A stretch of 7,411 nucleotides of DNA from an uncultured Oscillibacter sp. (lineage in GTDB: Bacteria > Bacillota_A > Clostridia > Oscillospirales > Oscillospiraceae), in NCBI GenBank assembly GCA_948902155.1, contig CAQVQZ010000113.1, positions 1-7,411 of the forward strand, given 5' to 3'. Within the stretch, counting starts at the first letter, position 1, and each line of letters begins with the position of its first letter. The notes under the pieces are model-generated. The model ran no database searches, was not told where the DNA came from, and was given only the letters and a program-made list of their open reading frames with translations. Made by a program: the position numbers and the translations under genes. Below, in pieces: positions 4,000 through 7,411 of this stretch.

Positions 4000-5322
4000 T
4001 CAATCAACCGCCGCCTCCTCCGCGTCGGGGACCTTCCGCCCCTCCACGGCGGGGTCGTTGGTATGTACGTTGATGTAAAGCCCCTTCAGCTTGGAGTGCA
4101 AAATGCGCTGGCTGGAGTACAGCCCGTTGTACCCGGACAGCACGAAGCTGACGCAGCAGGCCACGGCGAAATACAGCAGCCCCCCGCCGCCGAACAGCTC
4201 CACCGCCAGAAAGATGGAGGCCAGCGGGCAGTTCACGGCCCCGCAAAACACGGCCGTCATGCCCAGAGCGGCGGCGAACCCCGCCGGAAGCCCCAGCAGC
4301 GGCCCAACCACGCACCCAAAGGTAGCCCCCACGAAGAAGGAGGGCACCACCTCCCCGCCCTTGAACCCGGCGGCTAAGGTAATGGCGGTAAACAGCAGCT
4401 TGAGGAGGAAGGCGGCGGGCCGGGCGCTCCCCTCCTCCACGGCGGCGGCGATAACGTCCATGCCCGCGCCGTTGTAATCCGTGGTCCCGCACAGGAGGGT
4501 CAGCGCCGCCACGGCGCAGCCTCCGGCGAAGGCCCGGACCCAGGGATTGGGCAGCCGCCGGGCCATCTCGTGCTCCGCGAAGTGGATGGCCCCGCAGAAC
4601 AAAATAGACACCGTCCCGCACAGCGCCGCCAGCAGCGCCGTCCGCACCAGCAGCCCCGCCTCCAGCTCCGGGGCGGACACGGCGAAGTGGGTGGGCTCCA
4701 CCCCCAGCAGCCGGGAGACTCCGTAAGCCTCCAGCGCCGCCATGAGGGCCGGGAAGAGGGCGGCGTGGTAAAAGGAGTCCACGCTGACCACGGCAATGGC
4801 GAACACCGCCGCCGCCAGCGGCGTCCCGAAGAGGGCGGTAAAGAACGCCGCCATGCCCGCAGTGGTGGCGATGCGCAGGTCCCGCTCGTCGAAGCGGAAC
4901 AGCCGCCCCGCCTGATAGCCCAGGGCGCCGCCCATCTGGAGGGCCGCGCCCTCCCGCCCGGCGGAGCCGCCGCACAGGTGGGTCAGCACGGTGCCCAGGA
5001 AGATGGAGGGCACCAGCCGGGCGGAGATGGCCCCGCCATGGTGGACCTCGTTAAAAATGTCGTTGGTGCCCTGCCCCTCGGTTTTCAGCAGCTTGTAGAG
5101 CCCCGCCACGGCCAGCCCGGCCAGGGGCAGGGCGTACAGCAGCCAGGGCTGTGCCGCCCGCAGCGCCGTAGCCTCCTCCACGGCGATGTGGAACAGGGAC
5201 CCCAGCAGCCCGCAGGCGGTCCCCGTCACCGCGGCCAGAAGCAGCCATTTCCCCAAAGCCATCCCATAGAGCCTGATCTGGCACAGCCAGACGCCAACGC
5301 TTTGCCGAATGTGCTCACCCAT
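4000..5322 (-). CDS. CLC-family anion transporter, probably CLC-F type (fluoride/proton antiporter)
   Basis: This 440-residue polytopic membrane protein covers the full CLC core. The gating glutamate motif is GREGAALQMG (122-131, Glu124) and the third filter motif is GFKGGEVVPSFFVGATFG (319-336). The C-terminal SGYNGLYSSQ (396-405) is near the helix-R tyrosine. There is no C-terminal CBS domain. The first filter motif reads GQGTN (83-87), not GSGIP, so Thr86 replaces the chloride-binding serine. The inner proton glutamate of CLC-ec1 also seems replaced by a hydrophobic residue near 178. Loss of that serine and GREG...QMG are traits I associate with CLC-F antiporters that export fluoride. Chloride transport remains possible. 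The start at 5322 is chosen for its GGAGG 8 nt upstream and because the longer TTG frame begins inside the -35 box. The leader is too short for a fluoride riboswitch. DUF421 follows behind a terminator. Confidence 0.9.
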   Translation of the reverse strand: MGEHIRQSVGVWLCQIRLYGMALGKWLLLAAVTGTACGLLGSLFHIAVEEATALRAAQPWLLYALPLAGLAVAGLYKLLKTEGQGTNDIFNEVHHGGAISARLVPSIFLGTVLTHLCGGSAGREGAALQMGGALGYQAGRLFRFDERDLRIATTAGMAAFFTALFGTPLAAAVFAIAVVSVDSFYHAALFPALMAALEAYGVSRLLGVEPTHFAVSAPELEAGLLVRTALLAALCGTVSILFCGAIHFAEHEMARRLPNPWVRAFAGGCAVAALTLLCGTTDYNGAGMDVIAAAVEEGSARPAAFLLKLLFTAITLAAGFKGGEVVPSFFVGATFGCVVGPLLGLPAGFAAALGMTAVFCGAVNCPLASIFLAVELFGGGGLLYFAVACCVSFVLSGYNGLYSSQRILHSKLKGLYINVHTNDPAVEGRKVPDAEEAAVD

Positions 5323-5375
5323 GGCCCGATCCTCCCTCACTCCTCCGCCGGAAGGGCGGATTAATTCTATAGTAC

Positions 5376-5403
5376 AGTATACCGGATTCCCCCAAAAATG
5401 CAA
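5376..5403 (-). promoter_or_regulatory. Promoter of the CLC transporter gene
   Basis: On the minus strand, TTGCAT (5403-5398), a 16-nt spacer and TATACT (5381-5376). Transcription should begin near 5369, giving a leader of about 46 nt. The leader carries a 6-bp hairpin (TCCGCC/GGCGGA, 5344-5360) and the GGAGG ribosome site at 5335-5331. Confidence 0.6.
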
Positions 5404-5462
5404 GGCCGGGCGAGGAGTACCCAGCCGGAACGTTTCTCCCCTTCCAAATGACTTCTCTATTT

Positions 5463-5504
5463 ACAAAACAAGCAGGAGCTTTCGCATGGGAGAAAGCTCC
5501 TGCT
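5463..5504 (-). terminator. Intrinsic terminator of the flavin reductase gene
   Basis: On the minus strand, 15 nt after the stop codon, a perfect 13-bp stem (5504-5492 with 5483-5471) encloses an 8-nt loop. TTGTTTTGT follows. The stem pairs without mismatches and ends transcription before the CLC promoter. Confidence 0.85.
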
Positions 5505-5519
5505 CGGGTCTGTTCCGGC

Positions 5520-6086
5520 TTACTTTTTCAGCTTCAGTCCATCCCGGAAGGCTTCACCCACACGCTCGGTCACTCTGTAGTAGCCGTGGGTGTAAGGGTC
5601 AAAGGCGATGGCGTCCACCAGCGACATATCCAGCTTGCCGTCCGGCATCACGCGTTCATCGGCGGTGACATTGACCACCTTGCCAATCACGCCGCAGCCA
5701 TATCCGCTCCCCTGATACTCGATAAACCGGCACTCCAGGCAGAGGGGAAACTCATTTATGACCGGAGCGTCCACCGTCTCCGCCCGGCTGGCGGTCAGGC
5801 CGCTGCGGGCAAACTTGTCTGCCGCGCGGTTGCCGGACTCCACGCCGAAATAGTCCGCCTCAATCACATGGGCCGCGTCCGCGACGCTTACCGTAAACGC
5901 CCCTCTTGCTTTGATGTTCTGCACGGTTTTGTGGGTTTCGGTAAGGTTCAGCGCGACGACATCCCGCTCCTGCATGGTGCCCCACGCGGCGTTCATCACA
6001 TTCACGCTTCCGTCCTCGTTATACGTGGCGACCATCAGGACCGGCATAGGGAAAATGCCTTCGGTAATCTTCAGTTTTGTTCGCAT
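5520..6086 (-). CDS. Flavin reductase family protein (FMN-binding split barrel)
   Basis: This 188-residue protein has the flavin reductase-like / flavoredoxin pattern. It opens with PMPVLMVATYNEDGSVNVMNAAW at 13-35, the FMN-phosphate region. LNLTETHKTVQNI (47-59) and FTVSVADAAHVIEADYFG (64-81) follow, then LCLECRF (115-121). Known relatives bind FMN and pass electrons from NAD(P)H or partner proteins. The natural acceptor is unknown here. It is likely cytoplasmic, with no signal peptide. The ATG at 6086 has GAGGAG 8 nt upstream. The frame can be extended to a TTG at 6104, but that lacks a ribosome site. The gene is transcribed divergently from an HxlR regulator across 120 bp with overlapping promoters, so it is the likely target of that regulator, perhaps in redox or electrophile stress. 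A strong terminator follows it. Confidence 0.92.
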   Translation of the reverse strand: MRTKLKITEGIFPMPVLMVATYNEDGSVNVMNAAWGTMQERDVVALNLTETHKTVQNIKARGAFTVSVADAAHVIEADYFGVESGNRAADKFARSGLTASRAETVDAPVINEFPLCLECRFIEYQGSGYGCGVIGKVVNVTADERVMPDGKLDMSLVDAIAFDPYTHGYYRVTERVGEAFRDGLKLKK

Positions 6087-6109
6087 ACGCTCTTCTCCTC
6101 GCAAATGGA

Positions 6110-6138
6110 TTGACAGGACAACGCGTCCCGCCTATAAT
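6110..6138 (+). promoter_or_regulatory. Consensus promoter of the HxlR regulator gene
   Basis: TTGACA (6110-6115), a 17-nt spacer and TATAAT (6133-6138) match sigma-A consensus at every position. The start near 6145 would place the inverted repeat at 6164-6188 just downstream, where a bound regulator would block elongation or initiation. Confidence 0.88.
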
Positions 6139-6164
6139 TATAGCCGTGGGAGCACAAAAAACAA
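6137..6164 (-). promoter_or_regulatory. Divergent promoter of the flavin reductase gene
   Basis: On the minus strand, TTGTTT (6164-6159), a 16-nt spacer and TATAAT (6142-6137). Its -10 box overlaps the plus-strand -10 box by two bases inside the 12-bp palindrome CTATAATTATAG (6132-6143). Two polymerases cannot hold both at once, so the divergent genes are probably coupled. Confidence 0.6.
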
Positions 6165-6188
6165 GTACTGTCAATTAAGACAGGTACT
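6164..6188. promoter_or_regulatory. Candidate HxlR operator (inverted repeat)
   Basis: AGTACTGTC (6164-6172) and GACAGGTACT (6179-6188) are inverted around AATTAA, with one extra G in the right arm. TACT also recurs as a direct repeat 19 bp apart. The site abuts the -35 box of the flavin reductase promoter and lies just after the expected start of the regulator transcript. HxlR dimers bind short dyads of this sort, so autoregulation plus control of the reductase is the natural reading. Binding is inferred. Confidence 0.55.
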
Positions 6189-6206
6189 ATCTGCGGAGAA
6201 AGTAAA

Positions 6207-6545
6207 ATGATACAGAACTATATTGCAAACGCCAACTTTGAAGACACCGGATTTTCCTATACGCTCTCCTTGATTTCCGGCAAGCACAAAATGGTCATTC
6301 TGTACTGCCTGATGGAGTTCAAAGTAGTACGGTTCAATGAGTTGAAGCGGTATCTGAAAAACATTTCGGACAAAACGCTCAGCACCAATTTGAAAGAGCT
6401 GGAAAGAGACCGTCTGATCATCCGTGTGGAGTATCCCCAAATTCCTCCCAAAGTAGAATACAGCCTCAGCAGCTGCGGCCGGTCCCTGATGGCCGTGCTG
6501 GACCAGCTTTGCGTCTGGGGGGAAGAACACAAACCGCAGGCTTAA
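6207..6545 (+). CDS. HxlR family winged helix-turn-helix transcriptional regulator
   Basis: This is a 112-residue protein of the HxlR (DUF24) family, which act as dimeric DNA-binding regulators of redox, quinone, aldehyde or disulfide stress genes. The family core is nearly complete. GKHKMVILYCLMEF (25-38) leads into RFNELKRYLKNISDKTLSTNL (42-62), the recognition helix region. LKELERDRLIIR (62-73) and YPQIPPKVEYSLSSCGRSL (76-94) form the wing. The N-terminal cysteine found in many redox-sensing members (YodB, HypR type) is absent. The cysteines are at 34, 90 and 102, so sensing may differ. GGAG (6195-6198) lies 8 nt before the ATG. Positions 6241-6300 are 45% GC by hand count, far below the CLC gene. 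A perfect consensus promoter drives it and the two-hairpin repeat at 6576 terminates it. The divergent flavin reductase is its probable target. Confidence 0.93.
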   Translation: MIQNYIANANFEDTGFSYTLSLISGKHKMVILYCLMEFKVVRFNELKRYLKNISDKTLSTNLKELERDRLIIRVEYPQIPPKVEYSLSSCGRSLMAVLDQLCVWGEEHKPQA

Positions 6546-6575
6546 GCCCCTCCGCCGCCTTTTATCCCCAGCGGG

Positions 6576-6626
6576 CAATCCCCGCCCGCCTCCAGCGGGA
6601 TTCCCTTTCCAAAGGGGCCGTTTTTT
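6576..6626 (+). terminator. Two-hairpin terminator of the HxlR gene (repeat copy 2)
   Basis: A CCCGC/GCGGG stem-loop (6585-6599) is followed by a CCCTTT/AAAGGG stem-loop (6603-6616) and, after GCCG, six T's (6621-6626). It starts 30 nt after the HxlR stop codon. It aligns without gaps to 2003-2053. In the first stem a G-C pair of copy 1 (2016/2022) is replaced by C-G here (6589/6595), a compensatory change that supports selection on RNA structure. Confidence 0.8.
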
Positions 6627-6682
6627 CGCTCCGAATCAAATGACGTTGTACAAACTCCCCCGGCGATTTCCCCAATTGCTCA

Positions 6683-6711
6683 TTGACACGCAAAACCGCC
6701 GACGCTATAAT
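6683..6711 (+). promoter_or_regulatory. Consensus promoter of serC
   Basis: TTGACA (6683-6688), a 17-nt spacer and TATAAT (6706-6711) are a perfect sigma-A match. A 5-bp inverted repeat, GACGC (6701-6705) and GCGTC (6716-6720), brackets the -10 box and could be a repressor site. The expected start is near 6718. Confidence 0.85.
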
Positions 6712-6717
6712 CAGAGC

Positions 6718-6936
6718 GTCAAATCAACCCCGCTTCCCTTCCGGCCCCCGGCCGTCGCCCCGCCCCGGCGCGCCCCAGCCGGAAGCGCCCGCCGCCCATA
6801 CGCGAACGCGCGGCCCGCCCGAATCGTGAACAACCCGTGAAGTCCCCCGATTTACCCCGCAAAACCCGCAAAACCACCCCATATCCAAGCCAATCACCGC
6901 TGAAACCCGCAAAAACCAAAAACGGAGGAAACCGCT
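6718..6936 (+). promoter_or_regulatory. Long C-rich 5' leader of serC
   Basis: This is about 219 nt of untranslated leader. The first half can form GC-rich stems. CTTCCGGC (6738-6745) pairs with GCCGGAAG (6778-6785), and CGCTTCC (6731-6737) competes for overlapping bases (6781-6787). The second half is nearly unstructured: 6841-6920 has 34 C and 8 G by hand count, with CCCGCAAAA three times (6856, 6865, 6906). C-rich, G-poor RNA of this kind resembles Rho loading sites. I see no T-box, known riboswitch core or leader peptide. GGAGG (6924-6928) is the serC ribosome site. Confidence 0.55.
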
Positions 6937-7411
6937 ATGAAATACGGTCGCATTTACAATTTTTCCGCCGGTCCCGCCATGATGCCGGAGCCGGTCCTGG
7001 AGGAGATCGCCGCCGAGATGATGAACTACCGGGGCAGCGGCATGTGCGTCATGGAGATGAGCCACCGCTCTAAAGTCTTCCAGCAGATCCGGGACGAGGC
7101 CGAGGCGGACCTGCGGAAGCTGATGGGCATCCCCGCCCATTACAAGGTCCTCTTCATCCAGGGCGGCGGCACCGTCCAGTTCGCCATGGTCCCCATGAAC
7201 CTGATGAAAAACGGCCTGGCCTGTTACGTGGAAACCGGCGCGTGGAGCAAAAAAGCCATTTCCGAGGCGAAAAAATACGGCGAGGTGAACATCGTCGCGT
7301 CCTCCGCCGATCAGAATTTCTCCTATATCCCGGACTGCTCCCGCCTGGACATCCCGGAAAACGCCGATTACGTCTATATCTGCGAAAACGAGACCATCAA
7401 CGGCACCACCT
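6937..7411 (+). CDS. serC: Phosphoserine aminotransferase (SerC), 5' part, cut by the window edge
   Basis: The open frame of 158 codons runs off the right edge; full SerC is about 360 residues. It is a PLP-dependent class V aminotransferase that converts 3-phosphohydroxypyruvate and glutamate to phosphoserine and 2-oxoglutarate in cytoplasmic serine synthesis. The family N-terminus is clear. NFSAGPAMMP (8-17) is followed by the substrate-binding SHRS with Arg44 (42-45). QGGGTVQFAMVPMNL (75-89) contributes to the PLP phosphate site. TGAWSKKA (100-107) carries Trp103, which stacks on the cofactor ring, and CENETINGT follows at 149-157. The PLP lysine lies beyond the window. The ATG at 6937 has GGAGG 8 nt upstream. 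A consensus promoter and a long C-rich leader precede it. serA often follows in related genomes, but this cannot be seen here. Confidence 0.95.
   Translation, partial: MKYGRIYNFSAGPAMMPEPVLEEIAAEMMNYRGSGMCVMEMSHRSKVFQQIRDEAEADLRKLMGIPAHYKVLFIQGGGTVQFAMVPMNLMKNGLACYVETGAWSKKAISEAKKYGEVNIVASSADQNFSYIPDCSRLDIPENADYVYICENETINGTT

Noticed and set aside
4004..4975. 323-residue minus-strand frame inside the CLC gene, and the long plus-strand frames opposite it
   Set aside because: All are Arg/Gly/Pro-rich shadows of a very GC-rich membrane protein gene whose own frame has clear CLC motifs.
5323..5440. Fluoride riboswitch upstream of the CLC gene
   Set aside because: I looked for the conserved GGNGATGG...TTCNCC core and the later CTGATG element. 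Neither is present, and the predicted leader is too short.
6718..6936. T-box or known riboswitch in the serC leader
   Set aside because: No T-box antiterminator sequence (GGTGGNACCGCG type), no specifier stem, and no intrinsic terminator before the start codon.

Overview
The window looks like chromosome from a GC-rich, Gram-positive gut-type Clostridium relative. The Oscillospiraceae / Flavonifractor-Pseudoflavonifractor group is my inference, from the very GC-rich CDSs with strong AGGAGG-type ribosome sites, sigma-A promoters close to TTGACA-17-TATAAT, DUF421 and CLC-F-like proteins of Firmicutes type, and dispersed palindromic repeats built around CCTCCC/GGGAGG.

Layout. Positions 96-507 hold a four-gene tRNA operon on the minus strand, transcribed Gly(TCC), Arg(TCT), His(GTG), Gln(TTG), all with encoded CCA. 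A consensus promoter with three helically phased A-tracts lies upstream. Next, still on the minus strand, come a compact class I glutamine amidotransferase-like hydrolase (657-1271), a YjaB-like GNAT acetyltransferase (1353-1796), a DUF2461 protein (2118-2801), a DUF421/YetF-type membrane protein (3194-3898), a CLC anion transporter with CLC-F (fluoride/proton antiporter) features (4000-5322) and a flavin reductase-like FMN protein (5520-6086). The reductase is divergent from an HxlR-family regulator on the plus strand (6207-6545). The window ends in the first 158 codons of serC (6937 to the edge), behind a consensus promoter and a long C-rich leader.

How the parts work together. Most genes appear to be separate housekeeping or stress units with their own promoters. 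Two groupings look functional. The HxlR regulator and the flavin reductase share an intergenic region with overlapping -10 boxes and an inverted repeat, which is a classic local regulator/target arrangement. The CLC transporter and DUF421 lie in tandem, but a strong terminator hairpin sits between them and contains the DUF421 ribosome binding site.

Long non-coding stretches. 1797-2117 holds the GNAT promoter and an orphan terminator-like repeat. 2802-3193 holds the DUF2461 promoter and a cluster of palindromes. 6546-6936 holds a second copy of the terminator-like repeat, the serC promoter and the serC leader. I see no CRISPR array, transposase, phage gene or clearly new multi-gene system. The most unusual signals are regulatory and repeat structures.
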